A stretch of DNA of 11,289 nt from Thalassiosira profunda (taxonomy: Eukaryota > Bacillariophyta > Thalassiosirophyceae > Thalassiosirales > Thalassiosiraceae). Of the stretch, positions 1 to 6,901 are shown in pieces (the first letter of the stretch is position 1; every line of letters starts with the position of its first letter). A model generated the notes under the pieces. The model was not told the DNA's origin and made no database searches. It saw only the letters and a list, made by a program, of their open reading frames with translations. Location: contig JALLAP010000641.1 of NCBI GenBank assembly GCA_036939355.1, forward strand, positions 1 to 11,289. The letters are read 5' to 3'. Made by a program: the position numbers and the translations under genes.

Positions 1-111
1 CACCGTTTTGCTGTGGAATGCTATGCCTTTGAGATCTTTTCTTCTGGTGGTGACAACACGATAATGATAAAATGGCAGATGACAAAGCACCCCGTACTTC
101 AGATTCCATGA
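1..111 (+). CDS. 3' end of an upstream gene, possibly a WD40-repeat protein (partial)
   Basis: Frame +1 is open from the left edge to a TGA at 109-111, giving the last 36 codons of a protein whose start lies outside the window. The segment around residues 12-26 (FSSGGDNTIMIKWQM) resembles the end of a WD40 blade, where a Gly-Gly-Asp turn is followed by a T-I-x-I strand and a W. That resemblance is the only functional clue and is weak. The opposite strand is also open here: an ATG at 107-109 on the minus strand reads out of the window, so a leftward gene starting at that point is the main alternative. No function is assigned beyond 'WD40-like'. Confidence 0.35.
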   Translation, partial: HRFAVECYAFEIFSSGGDNTIMIKWQMTKHPVLQIP

Positions 112-187
112 TGTGAAGATTTACGTCTGAAGAAGCGCAGAGAAGAGGAGGGTGCTGGGGGGGGTTGTTTAGTGTTGGTTGTTGGTT

Positions 188-207
188 GGGTTAGGGTTAG
201 GGTTAGG
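188..207 (+). repeat. Interstitial telomere-like TTAGGG tract (telo-box-like)
   Basis: GGGTTAGGGTTAGGGTTAGG gives three tandem TTAGGG-type units, preceded by a GT-rich run. TTAGGG is the usual telomere repeat in many protists. Here genes lie on both sides, so this is an interstitial copy. In plants, short telo-boxes occur in promoters of translation and ribosome-biogenesis genes; whether that applies here is unknown. Confidence 0.7.
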
Positions 208-277
208 ATTCCCCAAATGCTTCGTGCTTTCTCATTTTTTCACTCCCCGCCCCTAGGGCTTTGCATATAGAGGGCGT

Positions 278-291
278 GAGGGCGCGCCCTC
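278..291. repeat. Perfect 14-bp palindrome GAGGGCGCGCCCTC
   Basis: The 14 bases equal their own reverse complement. They are followed directly by GAAAAG, and the same GCCCTCGAAAAG string recurs at 451-462, so the two copies look like related units. Confidence 0.8.
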
Positions 292-301
292 GAAAAGACA
301 T

Positions 302-325
302 GGCTCCGAGAGGGCGGAGCCCTCT
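302..325. repeat. Overlapping hairpins: GGCTCC/GGAGCC and AGAGGGC/GCCCTCT
   Basis: GGCTCC (302-307) pairs with GGAGCC (316-321). Alternatively AGAGGGC (309-315) pairs with GCCCTCT (319-325) across a 3-nt loop. The two stems are mutually exclusive. They may act in DNA or in a 5' leader, or simply be repeat debris. Confidence 0.6.
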
Positions 326-438
326 TGCTTCCCCTAACACAGTCCTATTTACGTGTACGTACGCACGAGTTAGCTTAGACCCCTGGTAGTAAAGCTACGA
401 GTTCCTTTGTACACGCCCTCCAAATTTGCGAGGGCAAA

Positions 439-459
439 TTCGAGGGCAACGCCCTCGAA
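439..459. repeat. 9-bp-stem inverted repeat TTCGAGGGC / GCCCTCGAA
   Basis: TTCGAGGGC (439-447) and GCCCTCGAA (451-459) are perfect reverse complements across a 3-nt AAC loop. The element lies about 95 bp before the start codon at 553, so it could fold in the 5' UTR. Further GAGGGC/GCCCTC half-sites lie just upstream (414-434) and downstream (about 472-478). Confidence 0.75.
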
Positions 460-552
460 AAGTCCTGCTCGCGCCCTCTAAATGCAAAGGCCTACCCGCC
501 CCCGCCCCCAACCTTCACCCTGCACCCCCACTCCCCCACGCCGCTCCTGGCC

Positions 553-2846
553 ATGGCAAGCGGCGCCATCCCGGCTGCGTTGAGGCGCAGGCGACGGAAA
601 AAGAACGTCGCCAGGCCGCTGTCCTCGGTGTCCTCCGACCTCCAGGACGCGCAATTGGAGGACGAAATAGATGCGTACTTGCAGCGGGACAGCGCGCCCA
701 CGCCGAAAAAGCATCGGCGTGCATACGGCGAGGGTGCGGGGAATGACGTGGTCGAAGGCAACTTGAATAGCGACGATGTCAATGACAGCCGCTGGATGAA
801 ATGCTCGAGAGCGCTGCCGATGCTGTTGCATCTCCGAGAGGCCGGGCTCACGCGGCGTTTCTCTCACAAGAACGAAAGGGACACGTGGGAGTCGCTGATG
901 CTTCACCGGGCAGTATCAGATACCTCAAAAGAGGGAGGGGATGGTGCGACCAACGAAAGGCAATCGGCTCTGGCGAGGCTGCGAATACCCGTCCATCCAT
1001 CCTCGGCGTCCAATGCTCAACATGGATTGCAATATTCTGCTCCCACCTATTATGGCACCGCAAACAAGGAGGGCAGCAACATCAATGGCAATAATTTGCA
1101 CGACAACAACATTCAATTGCAAAGACAGTGCTGGAGACATTACACACGACAAAGCATACCGTTCAGCGAGCTCAAAACTCCTCACATCGACGCCATCCTT
1201 GCGGTAGATCGGTGGGGATCTTATTTGATAGGAGTTGGGGGCGGGGAGGAAATGGGGGATAGCTCGGGGATTCGCCCACACCTGAACCTTGCGATCAAAT
1301 TTTACGGAGTTCCGAGCCCATCGCGGCTACGAGCACAGGACAAGAGTCCCAGTTGTGCAAGAGCACAAATTGTGTCTCCTCTCCTGCACACGGTGCCTCT
1401 GTTGCTCAAGAAACCAGGGTCGGTCGAAAACAGAAACTTTTCGGCTCCACCATCAATCCTGGGCCACAATGAACACGCGTCGCCTGCAGCTGAGACCCCC
1501 ATCCAGATTCTGCTGAGCGGCGGTGGATCTCTGGGGGTTGCCTTCCTCCACCATTCCACTGCAGCAGCGTGGTCCAACAACAATGGCTCCACATTCTCGC
1601 AATCTCCAGCGTTACAGGTAAGATTCATTCCATTGCTCCATGTTGTTTTTGCTCGGCTGTGCACTCTAAACGTTCCAATGCATTTCAGGACCAGGACACT
1701 CTTGGAACTATCGTCATCTTTGAGCCACCCAGAGATGGGCTGGGCGACAGGTCGCCTCGGCTGACAAAGTCGTTTCATTGTTCGAACGTTAGAGTTGGAG
1801 GCTGGAAGGGCTTCACTATGAGGAATGCATTGTGGCCTACGAGTCTTATTCCCAAGGAGATGAGTGGAAAGAGCAGTGGCGTGGAGCCTTCTCTGTTCTC
1901 AAATACGTGCTTCCAGAGAGTACTCGATGCATATATGTTGTTGAACGACGAAGACGACGGTTATCGCATTACGTGGATCCAAGTAGGCAGCGGTGTCAGC
2001 AAAGGAGGTTTGCACTCTGCATTCATCAACTCGCCAAATGCCGTCCGGCCAACGAGGAGTGATATTGTTGAGCCTACTGAGAGCAATGTATGGGAAGAGG
2101 TTGTGTCAGAGACGGACACTGGGCACTGCTTTTCTGAGAGGAGGGCAGAACATGGCTTGCACATTGAACACGAAGTGTATCTTCACGTGGATGCTCTCCT
2201 CAGCGATATCCTGTCTCGACGGCAATCATCACTGTTCAAAGGGAGCCCGTACCAGAGCGAGCGCGTCTCTTTCATGCCCGACTTTCATTACAACCTCGTC
2301 CGCGTCTCGCCGGATGATCTGAAGGTCTTGTTGGCTGTCGTATTCTCAAACAAGGAGAAACAAATCCAATCCACCAAAAAGGTTCCTGCGGCGTTGGGGG
2401 TGTTCGTCGAAATCAGCCTTTTCGATCAATCCTACGAAGAACTGAAGTGGGTGCAGCATCCATCCGCAAAGCATGCGTCTGATATGAAGCAGTGGTGCCA
2501 CAACCTAGCGCTAAATTGGCGCATGAGAGAATGTCGCGTCGGGATCTTCTGCCTGGAGAGTTGCAAAATCGGGCCGCAGTTGGAGCAATGGGTCGGTCGT
2601 ACACACGAGGTCAACGTCGATGAAGACTTGCGAGACGATTCCAACGTCGACCTGTGGAGCGATTTTCTCGACCGAAGAGCTGCGGCCAGGAAGAAGGGTT
2701 GTGCCGTGCCTCCGCCTCCAAAGGATATCTCAATGTCGTCGCTGTATCCCTTTTGCGATGTCATCACCAACCGGGCTGTTCATAATGCCATTCCAGTGAA
2801 GAGGATTGCTAGTCGAAACTCCCCCGTCGAACTCATTTATGGTTAG
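553..2846 (+). CDS. Two-exon gene, ~740-aa putative beta-propeller protein of unknown function
   Basis: Exon 1 is 553-1617 and exon 2 is 1689-2846, joined by a 71-nt intron with CAG/GTAAGA donor and TTTCAG acceptor. The junction falls between codons and links two reading frames into one 740-residue protein. The ATG at 553 has a strong context (GGCCATGG) and is followed by a basic stretch (RRRRRKK, residues 11-17), a possible nuclear signal. Residues about 20-200 are low complexity. From about 208 alternating hydrophobic strands suggest a propeller: DAILAVDRWGSYLIGVG, LAIKFYGVPSPS, IQILLSGGGSLGVAFLHH, TLGTIVIFEPP, and later FHYNLVRVSPDDLKVLLAVVF. The layout recalls divergent WD40-like substrate receptors of the DCAF/DET1 kind, but I cannot place the family. 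The part encoded by about 1745-1960 reads oddly (see findings). The gene converges on the Utp5-like gene with a 35-bp gap. Confidence 0.75.
1618..1688 (+). other. Spliceosomal intron, 71 nt
   Basis: The donor is CAG/GTAAGATT and the acceptor CATTTCAG/GAC. Removal joins codon 355 of exon 1 to exon 2 in phase 0. Without removal the first frame ends at a TGA at 1762-1764, while the second frame stays open for another 1.1 kb. Confidence 0.88.
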
Positions 2847-2881
2847 AGTCTAACCGGAAGATGACTAAACAACGAACTCTC

Positions 2882-4912
2882 TCACAACTGCTGATTCAAC
2901 AGCGCCAGTCTACCCTCGAGCCGCAACAACTGGGGAAAGCACTCGACCCGTTCGTTGAGCAAATTCCGCAGCGGTCCGAGCTTGGCCGCCATCTCCCGTC
3001 CCTCCCTCGCCATCCGCTCCTGCGCCTCGGCCCCGCCCCCCGCCCGGCCAGCCGTGCTCCGCGCCGTCGCTGCCAGGATGGCTCGCACCCACACTCCCAG
3101 GGGCATCATGAGGCTGTGCTTCCGGGCCATGCGGCGGACGATGTGCGCCAACAGCGTGGGGAGGAGGGCAGGACTTCCGTCGCCGCCTCCGTCCGCGTTC
3201 GCGGCCCGTTGGGCGTCGAGCGCTTGGAGGGCGCGGACGGTGCCCTCGACCAGTCGGCGGTCGGTCACCTGCAGCGCGACGTGGAGCTGGTTGGCGTCGT
3301 TCGACGAGAGTGCCTGGGAGAGGAGGGTCGCGAGCGAGTCGGAGGTGGCCGACTTGGCCTTGAACTTCGACGGCTTCCCGGCGTCACCGTCCTCCGCCCC
3401 GCCGCCGTCGTCGCTGTCTTCGTCGTCGGTCTGCTCCATGGCCGACGAGAGCAGCGCCAGCCGCTCCGCGATGCTTTGGCCCTGCTCGCCCTCCTCGTCG
3501 CCCAAATCGCCAAACGCATCGTCTTCCGCCTCTTCCTCAGAAGCTCCTTCCATCCGCGCCTTCTTCTTCTTGCCCAACGTCAAATCCGTTGCAGACGATG
3601 CCTCCTGTCCCTGATCGCCCGGGGCCAGCGCCACCGATTCCGACTTGCGCTTCTTCCCGTCCTTTCCTTTTGCTTCCTCCAAGAGCTTAGCTCCAACGAT
3701 CACCGTGCCCTCGAGGCCATCCGCATAAGATTTAGATTCCATGGGAAGCTTCGTGCCCGATCCCGAGGCGCTGCCCGACTTGGACTTTCCCTGCTGGAAG
3801 AGGAGTTGCATCGATTCGTCCGGCGTGCGAGGGTGAAATCCGGCACCGATGAGGGAGATGGACTTCGCCTTTTCGTCGGTCTCCAGCGTGGCTTGGGGTA
3901 GCTGGGGCACCAATTGACCTGAAGGGCTCTTGGACGTGTCGAGGGAGAAGAGGGAGGCGATGCCCACGGATGGCTGGAAGGCCAGCACGGCCAAGTCGTC
4001 GTCGTCCAGTGCGACATCCAAGGCAGCGATGGGGGCATCGTCCTTCGCGGAGAGCTGAGCCGCCGCTTGCAATTCGTGCTTGGCCCCGTCCTTTTTGAGG
4101 GAGAAGACCACCGCCTGATTGCCGGAACCGAGCACGATATGTCCTGTGCCCGCTGTCAAGCCAATGGGCGCAAACGAATCGCCCTCCGCATTCTCAGAGG
4201 AGGAATCTCCCGGAACATCGGCCTTGCACAGCTTGCTTCCCGACACCAGGTCGTTCACCCTGACGTGACGGCCCATCCTCACGATCAGGTTGGATTCGGA
4301 GACGGCAATGCCAAACGGCCCCGCCCCGTTGCCGCCACTTGCCGCGTCAGCCGGGGCAGGGACCGACCCAACCTTGATCTTCTTCACCAGCGCCGCCCCC
4401 TTCGACAGATCGTACTGGTACACTCTGCACTTGCCCGACGATCCCCCCTCTCCCTCCCCGCCGTCGGGGAAGAAAATCAAGGCATACATCTGCCCGTTTC
4501 CGGCCACGACGTCGCACAGCACTTCGTTGCCGCCGGCGACGCTGGACTTGCGCTTCTTCTTCTTCTTCCCGGCGGTGGTACTGTCGCGCACGTCGATGGT
4601 CTGGGAGAGGACGCCCCTATCGAGGTCCCACACCAAAATGGAGGTGGATTTCATGCCGCACAGATGCGTCGGAGCCCCTCCCTTTCCGCTGCCGCTGGAG
4701 GCGAAGGCCAGTTTGCGCAGCGGATCCTCCTTCGGCTCATCCTCCCCATCATCTGCGGTGGGAGACGCCGTCGGCAAGCGCAGGGTGAACTTGAGGGAGC
4801 CGCTGCTGACGCGGCCGTCGTAGCACCGGACGAGGGACGGCGACGAGGCGGCTTGGATTCCCACGAGGGAGCCGTCGGCGGAGCGGGCCGCGAGGGGCGG
4901 GGCGGCGGGCAT
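2882..4912 (-). CDS. Utp5/WDR43-type SSU processome protein (WD repeats plus Utp12 domain)
   Basis: Intronless 676-aa protein starting at the ATG at 4910-4912. The N-terminal ~410 residues contain propeller-like strands, including SILVWDLDRG (residues 91-100), a clear WD-repeat ending. A Lys-rich nuclear-type cluster lies at 116-122, with others at 420-423 and 448-453. Residues about 458-512 are strongly acidic. Residues about 525-673 match the Utp12 (Dip2/Utp12) domain as seen in Utp5/WDR43: LATLLSQALSS..., a basic helix LLAHIVRRMARKHS, the hydrophobic MPLGVWVRAIL, and the typical ending LGPLRNLLNERV..FPQLLRLEGRLALL. In yeast and human, Utp5/WDR43 belongs to the t-UTP/UtpA complex, which binds nascent pre-rRNA in the nucleolus. 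Length and order fit that family; WDR43/UTP5 is favoured over other Utp12-domain proteins because of the short single propeller. Its 3' end converges on the preceding gene. Confidence 0.85.
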   Translation of the reverse strand: MPAAPPLAARSADGSLVGIQAASSPSLVRCYDGRVSSGSLKFTLRLPTASPTADDGEDEPKEDPLRKLAFASSGSGKGGAPTHLCGMKSTSILVWDLDRGVLSQTIDVRDSTTAGKKKKKRKSSVAGGNEVLCDVVAGNGQMYALIFFPDGGEGEGGSSGKCRVYQYDLSKGAALVKKIKVGSVPAPADAASGGNGAGPFGIAVSESNLIVRMGRHVRVNDLVSGSKLCKADVPGDSSSENAEGDSFAPIGLTAGTGHIVLGSGNQAVVFSLKKDGAKHELQAAAQLSAKDDAPIAALDVALDDDDLAVLAFQPSVGIASLFSLDTSKSPSGQLVPQLPQATLETDEKAKSISLIGAGFHPRTPDESMQLLFQQGKSKSGSASGSGTKLPMESKSYADGLEGTVIVGAKLLEEAKGKDGKKRKSESVALAPGDQGQEASSATDLTLGKKKKARMEGASEEEAEDDAFGDLGDEEGEQGQSIAERLALLSSAMEQTDDEDSDDGGGAEDGDAGKPSKFKAKSATSDSLATLLSQALSSNDANQLHVALQVTDRRLVEGTVRALQALDAQRAANADGGGDGSPALLPTLLAHIVRRMARKHSLMMPLGVWVRAILAATARSTAGRAGGGAEAQERMAREGREMAAKLGPLRNLLNERVECFPQLLRLEGRLALLNQQL

Positions 4913-5077
4913 GGCTTGATGTGAACGTCGTGAGCGAGAGCAGGACCCGGCGGATTGGCGGATTTGGATTTGGTTTTTGGTTGGTCAGGGGGCGGGGAGG
5001 CAAGGGGTGGGATGGATGGAAGGAGCGCCTCCCCATAATAGGTGTTGCGCTCTGCGAGCACTATTGTAAGGCACAAG

Positions 5078-5098
5078 CGGGAAGCCCAGAGCTTCCCG
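5078..5098. repeat. 8-bp-stem hairpin CGGGAAGC / GCTTCCCG
   Basis: CGGGAAGC (5078-5085) and GCTTCCCG (5091-5098) are perfect reverse complements across a 5-nt loop, 166 bp upstream of the Utp5-like start codon. It could be a structured 5' UTR, a dyad binding site or chance. Confidence 0.5.
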
Positions 5099-5208
5099 AG
5101 TACAGAGAATGATAGAGGGGGGGCGTCGTTTCAGTCCAGGGGCGGCGGAGGTGCAGGGGAGGACAGTATGGCTTGCAACACAGCGAAAGCTTTTATGTTC
5201 ATGTACTC

Positions 5209-5231
5209 TGTCATTTGTCATTTGTGTCATT
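5209..5231 (-). promoter_or_regulatory. Three close copies of TGTCATT (AATGACA on the minus strand)
   Basis: TGTCATT occurs at 5209-5215, 5216-5222 and 5225-5231, the first two back to back. The cluster lies about 300 bp upstream of the Utp5-like start. Clustered short copies in an upstream region suggest a binding-site array, but no known factor is assigned. Confidence 0.3.
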
Positions 5232-5395
5232 GGCGACTTCCGTGATCACTGGTCGATAGTTGCAGCACTCCTCTCCATAAACTATTGCTTTGCCGACGAC
5301 TGACGTTCCACCCATTCAATGATCCGGATGCCAGTGAAGGTTGTACTCTTCCATCAGGCGCAGTCTCCCAACTTCTCCTCACTTCTCCCCCGCGC

Positions 5396-6409
5396 CTACC
5401 ATTTTTTGGTAGCATTTACCCTTTGGAACCATTGGCAATGCAACTTGTGGACAGGCCAATGACTCCTGTGACAAGCCCGAGAGCAGTCTTCGGAAAAGAT
5501 GTGATGTTACGTGCATTTCTGTGAGGATGGGTAGATCGACGGGTCTTCGGACAAGGCAAACTCACAGTACTTTTGATTGCAACCGGTGCACATCATGAGT
5601 TTTTTCCTCTCGTCTTCCTTCCCGCAGTTTTCGCATATCCCGACCTTGGCTTGATGCTTGACTGCCTTGTACCAACCAGTGAGGCACGAGCAAGAAAGTC
5701 TCTTTGAGTAGAAGCGCAGTATAGTGCGCTCGCAGCCACTGAGGAGAGACACAACTTCCGAATCGGCCCTGTCCTCCCTTTCTTTGGTGACATAGTAGTA
5801 GCACGCATCGAAGCCAATTTCTTTGCTCTTGCAACCGAGACTGGCCATCCGCAAAGCAAAGCGCTCGGCGACGTCAGTAGTTTCACTGGGAGGAATCTCC
5901 AACCACTTGCCCTCCACTTCATGGCTCTCCCAAATGAGCTGCCGGGCCCTCTCTGGAGTGTACGTTTCGAGCATCTCAACCGCCGTCGCATACCCTCCCA
6001 CAATGCTGATCCCCACGCCTCGACCATCCTCATCCTTCGCTAAAGTATCGGCCCTCAGCAGAATGTCTGCTCCCCGGCGCAGTAGGTCGGCAATGACAAG
6101 TTGTCGGCTGAGACCGCAGTCCCATACCCCGCGATGGCTCTCGTATGTCTGCTCCAAGGTGTTAATGAAGAGCTCGCCCGTCCTCTGCTCGCGGGGGTCG
6201 TCCAGGACGTCAATAAATTTGTTGAGGAAGGAACGGCATGCGGATCCTTTGGGGAAGGCACCGGGTTCTACGCCGTGGCCGCACGATGTGAAATTCCAGC
6301 GCAGGGACCTCGAGTAGCGGTGGCAATTTTGGAGGGGGGCGCCGGCCTCCGCGCTCTTCTTCTCCTTCGCCGCCCTCCTCCCCGACCTCCCCTTCGATTT
6401 CTTCCCCAT
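5396..6409 (-). CDS. MYND-type zinc-finger protein, two exons, 311 aa
   Basis: Exon 1 is 6409-5566 and exon 2 is 5487-5396 on the minus strand, with TAG at 5398-5396. The ATG at 6409 is the first ATG of the frame; upstream codons lack one and read through GC-rich hairpins. The protein begins MGKKSKGR with a basic tail to about residue 20, then a Cys/His-containing helical domain (about 30-250) with no recognised fold, then SCSCL and a C-terminal MYND finger. Zinc ligands are C259, C262, C274 and C277 on exon 1 and C283, C287, H295 and C299 on exon 2, with the usual YCS and W-x2-HK features. The splice restores the canonical CxxC...CxxC-x5-C-x3-C...H-x3-C spacing. MYND fingers mostly bind proline-rich peptides, so a protein-interaction role is likely. 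Its partner and the role of the N-terminal domain are unknown. Confidence 0.82.
5488..5565 (-). other. 78-nt intron splitting the MYND finger
   Basis: The donor is TACT/GTGAGT (5565-5560) and the acceptor ATCTTTTCCGAAG/ACTGC (AG at 5489-5488). Joining gives TAC-TAC-TGC-TCT, the YYCS of a MYND finger, and the downstream exon then supplies all remaining zinc ligands. Two CACAG acceptors near 5519 and 5466 would each create a stop at the junction (TAA and TGA), and retention ends the protein at 5507 without the second zinc site. Confidence 0.82.
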
Positions 6410-6475
6410 CGCGTTGCTTCGAGGCGCGAGGCGTCTTGTTGATCGATGCCCTTTGGGGAGCGGAGGGGCGGAGCC

Positions 6476-6493
6476 GGCGAGGGCGGGCTCGCC
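6476..6493. repeat. 6-bp-stem inverted repeat GGCGAG / CTCGCC
   Basis: GGCGAG (6476-6481) pairs with CTCGCC (6488-6493) across GGCGGG. It sits just upstream of the MYND start codon and contains the same GAGGGC core seen at 278-459. Confidence 0.5.
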
Positions 6494-6513
6494 TCGGCTT
6501 CCGACCAGATTCG

Positions 6514-6549
6514 CGACGCCGCCGGGTGCGGGGAGGGCCGGCGGCGTCG
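6514..6549. repeat. 12-bp perfect inverted repeat, GC-rich hairpin
   Basis: CGACGCCGCCGG (6514-6525) and CCGGCGGCGTCG (6538-6549) are perfect reverse complements with a 12-nt loop. This is the longest perfect dyad noticed in the window. If transcribed in the MYND 5' leader it would form a very stable stem about 105 nt before the start codon. Confidence 0.75.
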
Positions 6550-6554
6550 GCTTT

Positions 6555-6602
6555 GAGGTATTGTAGTACGTTACGTATTGTACGTACGTACGACGATACC
6601 TC
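6555..6602. promoter_or_regulatory. TACGT-rich element flanked by inverted GAGGTAT/ATACCTC
   Basis: GAGGTAT (6555-6561) and ATACCTC (6596-6602) enclose a run of TACGT units, including the palindrome GTACGTACGTAC (6580-6591). The spacing upstream of the MYND start (about 150-190 bp) fits a promoter region. A TACGTACG motif also lies upstream of the gene at 553 (355-362). A small mobile element is the alternative reading. Confidence 0.4.
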
Positions 6603-6901
6603 CTAGACCCAACGCAACCCAACCCCGCCCAGCAAAGGCGGAGACCCTAGAGTAGGTACATCGGTGCATTGTCTTGCAAAGACCTCCTTCAAGATGGGTT
6701 CATTCAAGCGGTACCATACATTTGCTACTGTAGAGTTGCTTCGTTCGCTACTGTCCGTAGTTGCAATCTTCTTCAACCAAACTGTTCTGGGCTTTTGTTC
6801 TTTGAACCGAACTGACACTTGCAACCCACTGTTTGTGGAAGCAACCAGGTGGATCTCTCTCTTCTGCATACACACACACCTCGTTTTGACCACTCCCTCT
6901 C

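Larger units (their letters stand above)
112..552. other. Non-coding interval with telomere-like tract and GAGGGC dyads
   Basis: This 441-bp stretch separates the left-edge gene from the two-exon gene starting at 553. It holds a purine-rich run (about 131-170), a TTAGGG-type tract (188-207), a cluster of GAGGGC/GCCCTC dyads (271-480) and a TACGTACG motif (355-362). It presumably contains the promoter and 5' UTR of the gene at 553. No convincing reading frame was found. Confidence 0.6.
4913..5395. other. Intergenic interval upstream of the Utp5-like gene
   Basis: This 483-bp stretch lies between the start of the Utp5-like gene and the stop of the MYND gene, both on the minus strand, so it should hold a terminator region and a promoter. 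Visible elements are a G-rich run (about 4985-5012), a hairpin (5078-5098) and three TGTCATT copies (5209-5231). Several short open frames cross it on both strands but none has a convincing composition or homology. Confidence 0.6.
6410..6901. other. Non-coding interval with GC hairpins and TACGT element
   Basis: This 492-bp stretch separates the MYND gene start from the stop of the plastid-protein gene, both on the minus strand. The part next to the MYND start (6410-6550) is GC-rich with two hairpins; then comes a TACGT-rich element (6555-6602) and an AT-richer tract (6660-6900) that is probably the 3' UTR of the plastid-protein gene. No supported coding region was found. Confidence 0.6.

Noticed and set aside
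2861..3901. Long plus-strand open frame (346 codons) opposite the Utp5-like gene
   Set aside because: It is the antisense shadow of a GC-rich coding strand: Arg/Leu/His-rich, low complexity, no recognisable domain, and fully covered by a gene with clear Utp12 homology.
4067..4924. Plus-strand open frame (285 codons) opposite the N-terminal half of the Utp5-like gene
   Set aside because: Same reason: composition is that of a reverse reading, and the minus-strand protein has WD-repeat features over the same bases.
5227..5415. Minus-strand 62-codon frame considered as a further MYND exon
   Set aside because: It lacks the Cys/His pattern needed to finish the finger; the frame entered at 5487 supplies it exactly.
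5285..5524. Plus-strand 79-codon frame in the MYND 3' region
   Set aside because: It overlaps the antisense of MYND exon 2 and its intron, with no domain or composition in its favour.
6410..6622. 71-codon upstream extension of the MYND frame
   Set aside because: The extension has no ATG (it begins at a TTG) and translates hairpin DNA and the TACGT element. The ATG at 6409 starts a typical MGKKSKGR terminus.
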